A stretch of DNA of 64,000 bases from UBA1181 sp045617845 (lineage in GTDB: Bacteria > Bacteroidota > Bacteroidia > Bacteroidales > Paludibacteraceae): contig JAZLJL010000092.1 in assembly GCA_045617845.1 (NCBI GenBank), forward strand, positions 1-64,000, in the 5' to 3' direction. Below are positions 34,859 to 44,419 of the stretch, piece by piece. Each line of letters starts with the position of its first letter. The first letter of the stretch is position 1. The notes below the pieces were generated by a model that was not told the origin of the DNA, made no database searches, and saw only the letters and a program-made list of their open reading frames with translations. The position numbers were made by a program, and so were the translations under genes.

Positions 34859-35464
34859 TCATTTACGGAACTCCAACATACGGCTAATATATTTACCTAC
34901 AATATCGAATTCGATATTCACGACAGAACCCACCTCTATCTGACAAAAGTTCGTATGTTCATAGGTATAAGGGATAATCGCCACGGAGAAATGGTCTTTC
35001 TGCGAGTCACATACCGTAAGGCTCACGCCATTAACGGTAACGGACCCCTTCTCCACAGTCACATAGCCCTTCTCCGCCATGGCTGCATCCATAACGTACT
35101 GGAACGTGAAGTACCAACTACCCTCTTCGGATTTCTTTCCGACACACTTGGCGACCTGGTCAACATGCCCCTGCACGATATGGCCGTCCAAACGTCCGTT
35201 CATCACCATGCTTCGCTCCAAATTCACGAGACAACCCACCTGGAGCAATCCAAGATTTGAGCGACGTAACGTCTCTTGTATAGCCGTCACCGTATACGTA
35301 TCCGCCGTCTTACTCACAACCGTAAGACAAACACCATTATGGGCGACGCTCTGGTCTATCTTCAATTCCGACACAAAAGGGCAGGTCATCGTAATGTGCA
35401 AATTTTCCTGGTCCTTCTCCAATGCGACCACCCTAGCCGCTGTTTCAACTATTCCTGAAAACAT
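34859..35464 (-). CDS. ribE: Riboflavin synthase alpha chain
   Basis: 201 residues forming two lumazine-binding repeats, the normal length. It dismutates two molecules of 6,7-dimethyl-8-ribityllumazine to riboflavin. The start MFSGIVETAARVV is the family signature. Repeat 1 has VAHNGVCLTVV and repeat 2 VTVNGVSLTVCD, with GRLDGHIVQGHVDQVAKC between them. It acts in the cytoplasm as a trimer. No other rib genes are near, and no FMN riboswitch was seen in the 85 bp upstream. Confidence 0.94.
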   Translation of the reverse strand: MFSGIVETAARVVALEKDQENLHITMTCPFVSELKIDQSVAHNGVCLTVVSKTADTYTVTAIQETLRRSNLGLLQVGCLVNLERSMVMNGRLDGHIVQGHVDQVAKCVGKKSEEGSWYFTFQYVMDAAMAEKGYVTVEKGSVTVNGVSLTVCDSQKDHFSVAIIPYTYEHTNFCQIEVGSVVNIEFDIVGKYISRMLEFRK

Positions 35465-35549
35465 ATTTTTTTATTTATTACTAAATAGACAATAGTCCGA
35501 CATTAACCTTTTATCAGACAAAATATAAGAATCGACGCACGGTGAAAAC

Positions 35550-37664
35550 CTAGCGTTGCACGCTCTTCACTCCCTTAATTGCTTTTATCTTCTTCACCAC
35601 ATCATCCAGCACATTCGTATCAGAGACGGTGAGCGTCAGCATGCCACGGAAAAATCCATCGGACGAATCGACCGACATAGCGCGCAAAGAGACATTCGGC
35701 TCCTTCTGGATCAACGATGAGATATTGGTGACGATACCGATGTCATCCGTTCCGGTCACATGCAAGCTACAATTATATTGAGTACCGGACTTACCAGCCC
35801 ATCTCGCCTTTATAAAACGATAGCCAAAACGAGAAAGCATCTGAGGAGCGTTAGGGCAATCCTTCTTATGGATTTTGATGCCTCCCCTGACGGAAACAAA
35901 TCCGAAAATATCGTCTCCATAAATCGGGCTGCAACATTTGGACAAAGAATACTGAATGCCCTGCAAATGGTCGTCTATGACCAAAACATCCTCCTTATCC
36001 AAGCCATGGGGCAAGTCGGGAAAATGGCCGAAACCATCGGCGCTGCGGACCTCGTCGGGTTTCGCTTCAGGAGAGGCGCAAGCGATATAAAGATCCTTTA
36101 TTTTAGCGAAGTCGAAGTCGTCCTCGGCCAAACGCTGGTAGAAATTCTGTATGGTCAAGCAACCCAGCTTTTTCGCCAATTTCCCCGCGACGCTCTCATC
36201 ATACTCCAACTTCCAATTCTTCAATCTACGCTTGAAAAGTTCTTTGCCAAGATCGATGTTGGCGGATTGCTGTTCACGCAAGATCTGTTTGATGCGAGTC
36301 TTCGCCTTCGTGGTCATGACAAAATCCAACCATTCCTCATGCGGAACCTGATTGGAAGAGGTGATGATCTCCACTTGGTCACCATTGGATAAGCGGTAAC
36401 GAATCGGCACATTCTTGCCATTCACCTTCCCGCCTATACATTTACTTCCCAAGTTGGAATGGATCATGAAAGCGAAGTCGAGCAATGTGGAACCTTTAGG
36501 CATCTGTTTAAGATCCCCTTTCGGCGTAAAGACGAACACCTCCTTGTCGTATAGGTCCAATTTGAAGTCGTCCATATACTCCACACCTTCTGCGCTAGGA
36601 TTCTGCAGAAGGTCGCGCACATTGGCGAGCCATTCGTCGAACCGGGCCTCGCCACTCACCCCCTTATATTTGAAATGGGCGGCCAAACCCTTCTCGGCGA
36701 CCTCATCCATGCGTTGGGTGCGTATTTGGACCTCAACCCATTTCCCTTCAGGTCCCATGACGGTGGTATGAAGAGATTCGTAACCGTTAGACTTAGGGAT
36801 AGACAACCAGTCACGTAATCGTTTCGGATTAGGCTGGTACATATCGGTGACAATGGAATAGACCTGCCAACAATCAGCCTTCTCCCTATTCAAAGGAGTG
36901 TCCAATATGATACGGATGGCGAAAATATCATAAATGTTCTCGAAAGTGGTGTTCTGCTTCTTAATTTTGTTCCAAATGGAATAGACGGACTTCGTTCGTC
37001 CCTTCATCGTAAAACAGAAGCCAGCTTCCTCCAATTTCCGCTGCAAAGGCTCAATGAAAGCGCTGATGTATAAATCACGTTGCTGCTTCGTATCGTGGAG
37101 CTTCGTGACGATATCGTCGTAAATGGCTCGGTTGGTCTGCTTTAGCGAAAGGTCCTCCAATTCCGACTTAACCTTATAGAGACCTAAACGATGGGCCAAA
37201 GGCGCATAAAGGAACGAAGCCTCCTTCGCTATGCGGTTACGTTCTTCCTCGTCGTACGAAGTAATATTACGTATTTGATATAACTGACTACATATCAACA
37301 CAATAACCACACGAATATCCTCCGCCATGGTAAGCAACAGCCTTCTGAAAGCGTCAGACTCGACTGGAGGATGTATTCTATACAATTCGCCCACCTTCAG
37401 CAATGAAGAGACGAACGTAGTTATTTGTTCCCCGAATAAAGTTTGGACGGACTCTAACGTTGTGGCATCCGCAAGAATCGATTCGTATAACAAGACGCCG
37501 ACGACAGGGATTTTCCCTAGATCCATCTCGTTGCGGATGATGCGGACAATTTCACACCCCTTTTCCACGAAGGGATGATCGTTCGACAATAGGCGCATCA
37601 ACTCCGTTCGCTCCTGAGGAAGCAAATCGTAAGACGCCAACAACTGATCGGAATCGCCACTCAT
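35550..37664 (-). CDS. RelA/SpoT homologue, synthetase-type with degenerate HD domain
   Basis: 704 residues with the long RSH layout: hydrolase-like region (about 25-190), (p)ppGpp synthetase (about 215-350; GRTKSVYSIWNKIK, SIPKSNGYESLHTTVMGPEG, VEVQIRTQRMDEVAEKGLAAH), TGS domain (about 390-450; EVFVFTPKGDLKQMPKGST), zinc-finger-like region (LSKCCSPIYGDDIFGF) and C-terminal ACT domain (DDIGIVTNISSLIQ). Where bifunctional enzymes carry the HD motif, this protein reads LGKIPVVGVLLYESILADAT, with no His-Asp pair, as in RelA. It should make but not break (p)ppGpp; a bifunctional SpoT/Rel is expected elsewhere. Confidence 0.9.
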   Translation of the reverse strand: MSGDSDQLLASYDLLPQERTELMRLLSNDHPFVEKGCEIVRIIRNEMDLGKIPVVGVLLYESILADATTLESVQTLFGEQITTFVSSLLKVGELYRIHPPVESDAFRRLLLTMAEDIRVVIVLICSQLYQIRNITSYDEEERNRIAKEASFLYAPLAHRLGLYKVKSELEDLSLKQTNRAIYDDIVTKLHDTKQQRDLYISAFIEPLQRKLEEAGFCFTMKGRTKSVYSIWNKIKKQNTTFENIYDIFAIRIILDTPLNREKADCWQVYSIVTDMYQPNPKRLRDWLSIPKSNGYESLHTTVMGPEGKWVEVQIRTQRMDEVAEKGLAAHFKYKGVSGEARFDEWLANVRDLLQNPSAEGVEYMDDFKLDLYDKEVFVFTPKGDLKQMPKGSTLLDFAFMIHSNLGSKCIGGKVNGKNVPIRYRLSNGDQVEIITSSNQVPHEEWLDFVMTTKAKTRIKQILREQQSANIDLGKELFKRRLKNWKLEYDESVAGKLAKKLGCLTIQNFYQRLAEDDFDFAKIKDLYIACASPEAKPDEVRSADGFGHFPDLPHGLDKEDVLVIDDHLQGIQYSLSKCCSPIYGDDIFGFVSVRGGIKIHKKDCPNAPQMLSRFGYRFIKARWAGKSGTQYNCSLHVTGTDDIGIVTNISSLIQKEPNVSLRAMSVDSSDGFFRGMLTLTVSDTNVLDDVVKKIKAIKGVKSVQR

Positions 37665-37709
37665 AATTCACATAAAAAATCCGTTCCAAAAATCATGCAA
37701 GGCGAAAAT

Positions 37710-38324
37710 TTATTTCACCTTACCCCCTCTTGCCAAAATGACATATACGTAACATATATCGGTGAGCCACTTCTCCGAGAAGTGAAGCTTTTCCTTGTAT
37801 GTACGGACACCGACGGCCGACTTTATCAAATCAGCGTTTTTGAACTCACCGTTCGAGGAGATTTTATGGACAGATTCAGCGATCATGGACTTAATCCATT
37901 TACGGAATACCATAGGGAGACGGAGCCCCACTTGCGCATCCAAAGGGACAGCAGTCATAAGGTCTTGCATCAAACTTTGGAACCAAATGCCATAAGGCTG
38001 CAAGTCTGTCATCTTTTTACACACCTTCTTAATGGAAGAGTCTATTTCAGAGAAAAACGAGTCATCCAATTTATACTCTTCCTGCATTTTCGAAGCCACG
38101 AACTTCTTTTCCGCGACGCCAAGGCGACCACCTTCCGTAGGAATCTTGAATTTCTGTTTCAACACCTTCAACTGAGGAAGTTGCTGGAGATTCACAATAC
38201 CCAAAGTAGCGGCGGAAGAAGCTTGGATATAAACGTTAATCAAAGTGATGAAGTTCTGCACTTTCTCCTTAACGAACTCTTCCTTCTTTTCCTTTTTAGC
38301 TTTTAAGATTTCAGTTAAACCCAT
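37710..38324 (-). CDS. Unrecognised cytoplasmic protein
   Basis: 204 residues of no family I recognise. The N-terminus is a highly charged helix (ILKAKKEKKEEFVKEKVQNF), the middle is helical, and there are no signal peptide or membrane segments. It is 45 bp upstream of the relA-like gene and in the same direction, so cotranscription is possible. A GGGTTCTATAAAT repeat lies 20 bp upstream of its start on the plus strand, perhaps marking its promoter region. Confidence 0.55.
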   Translation of the reverse strand: MGLTEILKAKKEKKEEFVKEKVQNFITLINVYIQASSAATLGIVNLQQLPQLKVLKQKFKIPTEGGRLGVAEKKFVASKMQEEYKLDDSFFSEIDSSIKKVCKKMTDLQPYGIWFQSLMQDLMTAVPLDAQVGLRLPMVFRKWIKSMIAESVHKISSNGEFKNADLIKSAVGVRTYKEKLHFSEKWLTDICYVYVILARGGKVK

Positions 38325-38344
38325 TTCTATGTTTTATTTTATGG

Positions 38345-38430
38345 AGGGTTCTATAAATAAATTCCGAAGCATTTTGTGTTAAACGCAATCCTTGGAAGAT
38401 TCATATCACCCATTTTAATAATATTTCATT
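38345..38430. repeat. GGGTTCTATAAAT repeat, second copy
   Basis: GGGTTCTATAAAT at 38345-38357 and a CACCCATT near 38408 match the arrangement at 1395-1444. This copy lies just upstream of the unrecognised 204-residue gene on the opposite strand. Confidence 0.45.
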
Positions 38431-38475
38431 TGGAAGGTGAATTCATATCAACTCACACATGCCATTTTCAAATTC

Positions 38476-40638
38476 TTAAGGACGTATGCCATGACGACGC
38501 AACAAAGGCATGATGGTCGGTTCCTGTCCCCTAAAACGCTTATAGAGCGTCATCGGATGTTCACTACCACCCTTTTCCAAGACTTCGCTTCTAAACTTAG
38601 AGGCGGTTTCAGGATCGAAAATGCCATTTTGTTGGAAGAGCGAGAAAGCGTCAGCGTCTAGCACCTCTGCCCATTTATAGCTATAATATCCAGCTGAATA
38701 ACCGCCAGAGAAGATGTGGTTGAACTGGGAGCTCATCAACGTTCCCTCCACGGAAGGAAGCGTTTGCGCGCTACTCCAAGCCTCAGTCTCGAAAGCCTTC
38801 ACATCGCCATCAAATGGAGTGCGGATCGTGTGCCAAGCCATATCCAACAAGCCGAAGCTCAACTGACGTAAAGTAGCATAACCGATGTTGAAATTAGCGG
38901 CCGTCTTGATTTTTTCGATCAGCTCGGCAGGAATAGGCTCGCCCGTCTTATAATGGACGGCGAAACCATCCAGATATTCTTTTTCGAAAGCCCAATTCTC
39001 CATCATCTGGGAAGGCAACTCCACAAAGTCGCGGTAAACGTTCGTACCCGCCAAACTCTCGTAATGGCACTTGGAGACCATACCATGGATAGAGTGCCCG
39101 AACTCATGGATGAAAGTAGTCAACTCATCAAAAGTCAACAAAGAAGGCAACGAATCAGTAGGACGTGTGAAATTCATGACAATGGAGATATGCGGACGGA
39201 CATCCACGCCATTCTCATCGACATGCTGACAAAGGAACTCAGTCATCCAAGCGCCGCCGCGTTTCCCGTCACGAGGATGGAAATCCGTATAAAGCACAGC
39301 AAGGAACGATCCATCCTTGTCAAAGACGTCGAAAGCCTCAACTTCCTTGTGATAGACAGGGATGCTGTCATTTTTCTTAAAGGTCAAGCCATAAAGTTTC
39401 GTAGCCAATCCGAACACACCCTTCTTCACATTCTCCAACTCGAAATATGGCCGGAGCAACTCATCGTTGATGCTATATTTCTCATCACGGAGTTTCTCGG
39501 AATAGAACGACCAGTCCCAAGGCATAATCTGGAAGTTTGCGCCATGGGCGTCAGCGTAACGCTGCACCTCGGCGATTTCCTTCAAGGACGTAGGTTTATA
39601 GGCCTCCAACAAATCATTGAGCAATTGATAGACATTCTCCTTGTTCTCCGCCATACGATAACGCAACACACGGTCAGCATAATCCTCGCACCCCATCAAG
39701 TTAGCCAATTCCAAACGAGTGTTCACGATATCCTTGATGACCTGTCGGTTATCGAATTCACCGTTAACAGCCTTGGTGTTATAAGCCATATAGAGTTGTT
39801 TCCTGAGTTCACGGTTCTCCGCATACTTCATGAAAGGAGCGTAACTAGGATAAGTCAAGTCAAAGATCCATCCCGTCGAGTCGTTATCCTTCGCCTTTTT
39901 AGCGGCAGCCTCAACAATAGCGGCAGGAAGTCCCGCCAAATCGGAAGAATCAGTAATAGTCAGCTTATATGCATTGGTGGCATTCAAGACATTTTGTCCA
40001 TACTTCAGTTCCAACAAAGATAATTTTTTGCTCAACTCACGGAACTTTTCCTTCCCCTCGTCAGAGAGGTTTGCGCCATTTTTTTCGAAAGACTCAAAAG
40101 TCTTACGAAGCAACATTTGTTGTTCGGGCGTCAGATCCAGCGAATACCTTTGGGCATAGACAGCCTTCACGCGATCGAACAAAGCCGCATTCAGCGTCAC
40201 ATTGTTGCTGTGTTCCGTCTCCAAAGGAGAAATCTCCTCAGACAAGCTATCCATCTCAGCACACGTCTCAGCCTCCAACAAATTATAAAAGACATATTGA
40301 ATACGGGAAAGGTATTTGCCTGAACGTTCCAACGCGACGATCGTATTCTCGAACGTAGGGGCTTCAGGGTTCTTTACGATAACATCGATTTCCTCGTCAT
40401 GAAGGCGAATCGCCTCACGGACCGCAGGTAAATAATCATCCAACTTCACCTTATCAAAAGGGAAAGTCTCATGCGGAGTGCCATACTCCGCCATCAAAAA
40501 AATATTATTGTTCATTTCAACTTTTGTTTCTTTACAATCACAAGAAAAGAAGAGTGTCGCGGCGCAAAGAAGCGATACGCCACCACCCAAACGTACAAAC
40601 GCATTACGTACGATTCCCATTCGACCCAACAACATCAT
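38476..40638 (-). CDS. dcp: M3-family dipeptidyl carboxypeptidase, lipoprotein
   Basis: 720 residues. The zinc site TFIHEFGHSIHGM (HExxH) near residue 507 and the later Glu region (LPSQMMENWAF) define M3 peptidases; length and FSGGYSAGYYSYKWAEVLDADAF near the C-terminus match bacterial Dcp, which removes dipeptides from C-termini. The N-terminus has a basic stretch and a lipobox-like LLCAATLFFSC, so it is probably periplasmic, anchored to a membrane. Its start overlaps the yihY-type stop (ATGA), so the two are translationally coupled. Confidence 0.9.
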   Translation of the reverse strand: MMLLGRMGIVRNAFVRLGGGVSLLCAATLFFSCDCKETKVEMNNNIFLMAEYGTPHETFPFDKVKLDDYLPAVREAIRLHDEEIDVIVKNPEAPTFENTIVALERSGKYLSRIQYVFYNLLEAETCAEMDSLSEEISPLETEHSNNVTLNAALFDRVKAVYAQRYSLDLTPEQQMLLRKTFESFEKNGANLSDEGKEKFRELSKKLSLLELKYGQNVLNATNAYKLTITDSSDLAGLPAAIVEAAAKKAKDNDSTGWIFDLTYPSYAPFMKYAENRELRKQLYMAYNTKAVNGEFDNRQVIKDIVNTRLELANLMGCEDYADRVLRYRMAENKENVYQLLNDLLEAYKPTSLKEIAEVQRYADAHGANFQIMPWDWSFYSEKLRDEKYSINDELLRPYFELENVKKGVFGLATKLYGLTFKKNDSIPVYHKEVEAFDVFDKDGSFLAVLYTDFHPRDGKRGGAWMTEFLCQHVDENGVDVRPHISIVMNFTRPTDSLPSLLTFDELTTFIHEFGHSIHGMVSKCHYESLAGTNVYRDFVELPSQMMENWAFEKEYLDGFAVHYKTGEPIPAELIEKIKTAANFNIGYATLRQLSFGLLDMAWHTIRTPFDGDVKAFETEAWSSAQTLPSVEGTLMSSQFNHIFSGGYSAGYYSYKWAEVLDADAFSLFQQNGIFDPETASKFRSEVLEKGGSEHPMTLYKRFRGQEPTIMPLLRRHGIRP

Positions 40639-41954
40639 AACTCCATTACCAGTTTATCACCCGAGACACTCATCAAAGAGTCCCGGATTTTCAAGGTATA
40701 TTCCCACACGGAGGCGAACTCATCGAGTTGCTCCATTTTGAAAGTCTCCTGACCCGCGCGGTCCACCATATCGAAGAATAAAGCGACGGTTATCTTATTC
40801 ACATCCATGGCAGGCATGAAAGCATCCCTATCGTCGATGCGGACTTCCGCAAGAATACCCGCCTTGCACAAACGCCGCACGATAACCGATGCGAGGCGCA
40901 AAGGAATACGGTATTTGTCGGACATCTCATTCAACGTCATAGGAGATTCTCCATCACGGAATCTTTTCGCGACAATCTTAGTTACAGAGAGAAGGACGAA
41001 CTCGAAATAACGGTGGCTCATGCACTTCACGTCTTTCTCGAACTCGAAATTCCGCACATTCTGCAAAGAGAAGGAGATTTCCGCCCCGAAAAGAATAATC
41101 ATCCACGTTGTCTGGATGAACAACAAGGCGAACGGAATCGCGGCCAAACCACCATACACGGCGTTATAGGAGGTCATCATCGTCTGTAAATAGACATAGA
41201 TTTCCTTAAAGAGGAAGAAAGCCAAACAGGAAAAAGCGCCCGCCACCATAGCGGCGGAGAACTTCACTTTCGTGTTAGGCATCACCACATAAATCATCGT
41301 GAAGACCGCCCATGAAACGATAAACGGCAACACCGCGAGGACAATCTTAAGCGTAGGAGAGATTAGGTACGTCCCGTTGAAGTAACTGATGGCATGGTTG
41401 AAATAAAAGGTGACACCATTCGAGATGAGGACGAAGATGGGGATCACAAGCAACAAGGAGATGTAATCCGTGAAGCGACGGATATAGTTGCGGTTCTTGT
41501 TGATGTACCATATTTCATTGAAGGAGCTCTCAATCTGGGAGAACACCTTCATGACGGACCATAGCAAGACACAGATACCGATTCCGACAAAAGCGCCACC
41601 TGCAGCGTTATTCAAATAATTCTCGACGAAATTCAAGAGCACCTCGACCAATTCAAGGTGTGAGGAATAACGTTCCTTAATAAGCTGGACGACATATGAA
41701 TCGAAACCGAAACCTCTCGCCATACCGAACACAAAGGCTAAGAGCGGAATCAAGGCGAATACGGAATAGTAGGTCAAGGCAGAAGCACGTATAGGCATTT
41801 TCCCCTTGACGAAATTCTGGATGGAAAGACTAAGCGTCTTCACGAAAAGCATCAGGTTTCCACGTTTTCCCTGCTCGTCGTGAATGGTAGTGCGCCACAT
41901 ATCTATCGTGACGAACCTAACTTGGTCTACAATAAACCGTATGATTTTCTTCAT
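40635..41954 (-). CDS. YihY/virulence factor BrkB family membrane protein
   Basis: About 439 residues. Starting at the ATG at 41954 (MKKIIRFIVDQVRF), it has six membrane helices in residues about 40-310, with the conserved MPIRASALTYYSVFALIPLL segment and the RNRNYIRRF loop. A cytoplasmic C-terminal domain of about 120 residues looks like a winged helix (MTLNEMSDKYRIPLRLASVIVRRL). The family was once mislabelled RNase BN; its real function is unknown. It precedes the Dcp gene with a 4-bp overlap. Confidence 0.85.
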   Translation of the reverse strand: MKKIIRFIVDQVRFVTIDMWRTTIHDEQGKRGNLMLFVKTLSLSIQNFVKGKMPIRASALTYYSVFALIPLLAFVFGMARGFGFDSYVVQLIKERYSSHLELVEVLLNFVENYLNNAAGGAFVGIGICVLLWSVMKVFSQIESSFNEIWYINKNRNYIRRFTDYISLLLVIPIFVLISNGVTFYFNHAISYFNGTYLISPTLKIVLAVLPFIVSWAVFTMIYVVMPNTKVKFSAAMVAGAFSCLAFFLFKEIYVYLQTMMTSYNAVYGGLAAIPFALLFIQTTWMIILFGAEISFSLQNVRNFEFEKDVKCMSHRYFEFVLLSVTKIVAKRFRDGESPMTLNEMSDKYRIPLRLASVIVRRLCKAGILAEVRIDDRDAFMPAMDVNKITVALFFDMVDRAGQETFKMEQLDEFASVWEYTLKIRDSLMSVSGDKLVMEL

Positions 41955-42151
41955 ACGCAATAACACATAAATGTCGGGACAAAAATGCCAACGGACCTTG
42001 GATTCTGGGGAAGCACAATCTAACGGCCGCCACAACATCTGGAAGCGGCATGGAACCTAACGTGCGCCAAAACCGACGTGAAACTCATCATCGTCCCTCA
42101 AATTACTAAAATATATCGACGGTGAATATCATTCGCCTAAGATAAACCAAA

Positions 42152-42505
42152 AGGAAGAGCAGGCGTATAAGCCGAGTTCTGTACCCGCCGAAACGGGCGT
42201 TTGTCATTAATCTAGGACTTATGTCACCATAAGCCTCAAGCAATCTACCCCCCGACATCGGACGGGCAGCCCTACATGCGTCGGTATATTCGATCTTACA
42301 ACCCGCGATTCGCACAGCTTCCACCGTCACCGGCGGAACTGGTGGGCTCTTACCCCACCTTCTCACCCTTACCTGCAGGCAGGCGGTCATTCTCTTCTGC
42401 GATGATTCGCCCTCACGGACGACTTTCCGTTAGGAAGCGCGGCGCCCTTTGTTGCCCGGACTTTCCTCTGACGTTTCCGCCAGCGACAAACCCTCCTACT
42501 CTCAT
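42152..42505 (-). ncRNA. rnpB: RNase P RNA (bacterial type A)
   Basis: Read on the minus strand the region has the conserved 5' block GAGGAAAGTCCGGGCAACA near 42465-42447, a GGTAAGGGTGAGAAGGTG block, and the 3' block ACAGAACTCGGCTTATACGC near 42180-42160. The 5' end pairs loosely with the 3' end (P1). Order, spacing and total length of about 350 nt fit type A RNase P RNA, the ribozyme that trims tRNA 5' leaders. A TAATTTTG box at 42517-42510 sits in the right place. Exact ends are approximate. Confidence 0.92.
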
Positions 42506-42509
42506 CCGC

Positions 42510-42517
42510 AAAATTAA
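42510..42517 (-). promoter_or_regulatory. -7 box of rnpB
   Basis: The minus strand reads TAATTTTG, fitting TAnnTTTG, about 7 bp before the expected RNA 5' end. Confidence 0.6.
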
Positions 42518-42841
42518 TCATTTTTTCTTTTAAATCGACCTCCTTAATATGTTTTATACGATATTTTTCCGACACATCACACCTATTTATTGTCCAAAAG
42601 TAAATTTTTGGAAAGCGGAACAGCCTTCCATCCACATCACGACAAGACAAAATGTTCCATTCTTCACACTCAATTCTTAAATCTCTTCACATTTCAAATG
42701 GCAGAAACAATCATAAAAAGTTAAAAAGCATGGGTGGTTGTTAAATCAGTTTAAAAGTGGGGAAAAGTAACAAAACATAGCACGTTATTTGTACGTTGTT
42801 TAAGAAAAAGAACATTTGATTAACCATAAAAAATTGAAGAC
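42518..42841. other. Intergenic region between rnpB and degP
   Basis: About 320 bp of AT-rich sequence between divergent genes. It must hold the degP promoter, but no clean TAnnTTTG box was found. No gene or strong structure is visible. Confidence 0.45.
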
Positions 42842-44293
42842 ATGAAACATTTGAAATTGATTGGAGCGACCTTAGCTGTCGCCGCATTAAGCGCAGGCGT
42901 TTCCTGCTTCTGCTATAAGAAGTTCGGTCCAGAGAAGACCATCGTGATCGAGCAACAGACACCAGCCAGATACTCCTCCTACAACAGCGGAGGCATGGTA
43001 GACTTCACCCAAGCCGCGGAGACCTCCGTCAATGCGGTAGTGCACGTGATGACCATCATCGAGACTAAACAAACCAACTACGAGTACGACCCGTTCCTCG
43101 AATACTTTTTCGGCGAACGCGGGAACCGCAGCCAGCCCAAAAGGCAACAGATGGGGTCCGGTTCAGGAGTCATCCTCTCCGAAGACGGATATATCGTGAC
43201 GAACAACCATGTGGTAGACGGCTCTGACAATGTGACAGTAGTCTTGAACGACAAACGTGAATTCAAGGCGAACATCGTCGGCACCGACCCTAACACAGAC
43301 TTGGCATTATTGAAAATCGATGCGGAAGACCTGCCAACCCTCAAAGTGGGCAACTCGGACGACCTGAAAGTGGGAGAATGGGTTTTGGCGGTCGGCAACC
43401 CTTTCAACCTCACATCGACCGTGACAGCGGGGATCGTGAGCGCCAAGGCACGTAACATCAACATCCTCACATCCGACATGAAGATTGAATCGTTCATCCA
43501 GACCGATGCGGCCGTCAACCCAGGGAACAGCGGCGGCGCACTTGTCAACACACAAGGAGAATTGGTCGGAATCAATGCTGCGATCGCTTCACAGACAGGC
43601 TCCTACTCGGGCTATGCGTTCGCCATCCCGACAAGCATCATGAGCAAAGTGGTGGCGGACTTGAAAGAATTCGGAACCGTCCAAAGGGCATTGCTTGGCG
43701 TACAGATCCAAGACATCAACGCGGAATTCGCCAAGGAAAAGGGACTTGACATCCTGGAAGGCGCATATGTTGCCGCTGTAAGCGAAAACAGCGCGGCGCA
43801 AGAAGCCGGCATCAAAGAAGGTGACGTCATCACACAAGTAAACGGAAGCAAGGTGAAGAGCGTCTCCGAGACCCAAGACCAGATTTCAAGGTTTAGACCA
43901 GGAGACAAGGTTGAAATCATCTATATGAGGGACAACAAGACCCGAAAGACAGAGGTGACTTTACGAAACGTGAACGGAGACACCGAGATGATTAAACAAG
44001 TGTCGGCTAGCGAATTAGGAGCTAAGCTCACACCTTTAGACAAAGGGACGTTGCAACAATACGGACTGAAGAACGGGCTGAAAGTGTCGGATGTCACCAG
44101 AGGCGGCAAATTCAACCAAGCCGGCATTCCTAACGGATATGTGATCGTAAAAATCAACAACTTGTCTGTCAACAGCCAAGCGGACGTCGACCGAATCGTC
44201 AGCAGTCTTTCAAAGCAAGACGAAAAAGTGCTCTTCGTTTCCGGCATCATGCCGAACGGGAAAGTACTCTACTTCGCGGTGGACATGAACTAA
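42842..44293 (+). CDS. degP: DegP/HtrA-type periplasmic serine protease
   Basis: 483 residues with an N-terminal hydrophobic signal (AVAALSAGVSC, possibly a lipoprotein or uncleaved anchor). The trypsin-like domain shows the full triad: IVTNNHVVDG (His), NTDLALLKI (Asp) and AVNPGNSGGALVN (Ser). Two PDZ domains follow (about 280-375 and 395-480; QRALLGVQIQDINAEF, GLKVSDVTRGGKFNQAG). It degrades or refolds misfolded envelope proteins and is usually stress induced. It stands just upstream of the sigma factor array, 126 bp away. Confidence 0.93.
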   Translation: MKHLKLIGATLAVAALSAGVSCFCYKKFGPEKTIVIEQQTPARYSSYNSGGMVDFTQAAETSVNAVVHVMTIIETKQTNYEYDPFLEYFFGERGNRSQPKRQQMGSGSGVILSEDGYIVTNNHVVDGSDNVTVVLNDKREFKANIVGTDPNTDLALLKIDAEDLPTLKVGNSDDLKVGEWVLAVGNPFNLTSTVTAGIVSAKARNINILTSDMKIESFIQTDAAVNPGNSGGALVNTQGELVGINAAIASQTGSYSGYAFAIPTSIMSKVVADLKEFGTVQRALLGVQIQDINAEFAKEKGLDILEGAYVAAVSENSAAQEAGIKEGDVITQVNGSKVKSVSETQDQISRFRPGDKVEIIYMRDNKTRKTEVTLRNVNGDTEMIKQVSASELGAKLTPLDKGTLQQYGLKNGLKVSDVTRGGKFNQAGIPNGYVIVKINNLSVNSQADVDRIVSSLSKQDEKVLFVSGIMPNGKVLYFAVDMN

Positions 44294-44371
44294 CAGACCT
44301 GGCTTAAAAAGAAATACATTTTGTTTTCCAAAATTTGGGGACAAAAGATAGGAGAAGTTCGTTTTTTTTCC

Positions 44372-44379
44372 TATCTTTG
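44372..44379 (+). promoter_or_regulatory. -7 box of rpoD
   Basis: TATCTTTG fits TAnnTTTG and lies 40 bp before the rpoD start codon, downstream of degP. rpoD therefore has its own promoter. Confidence 0.6.
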
Positions 44380-44419
44380 CGTTCCCAAATTTTTCATTTA
44401 AGTAAGGAGAAAAGACTAA

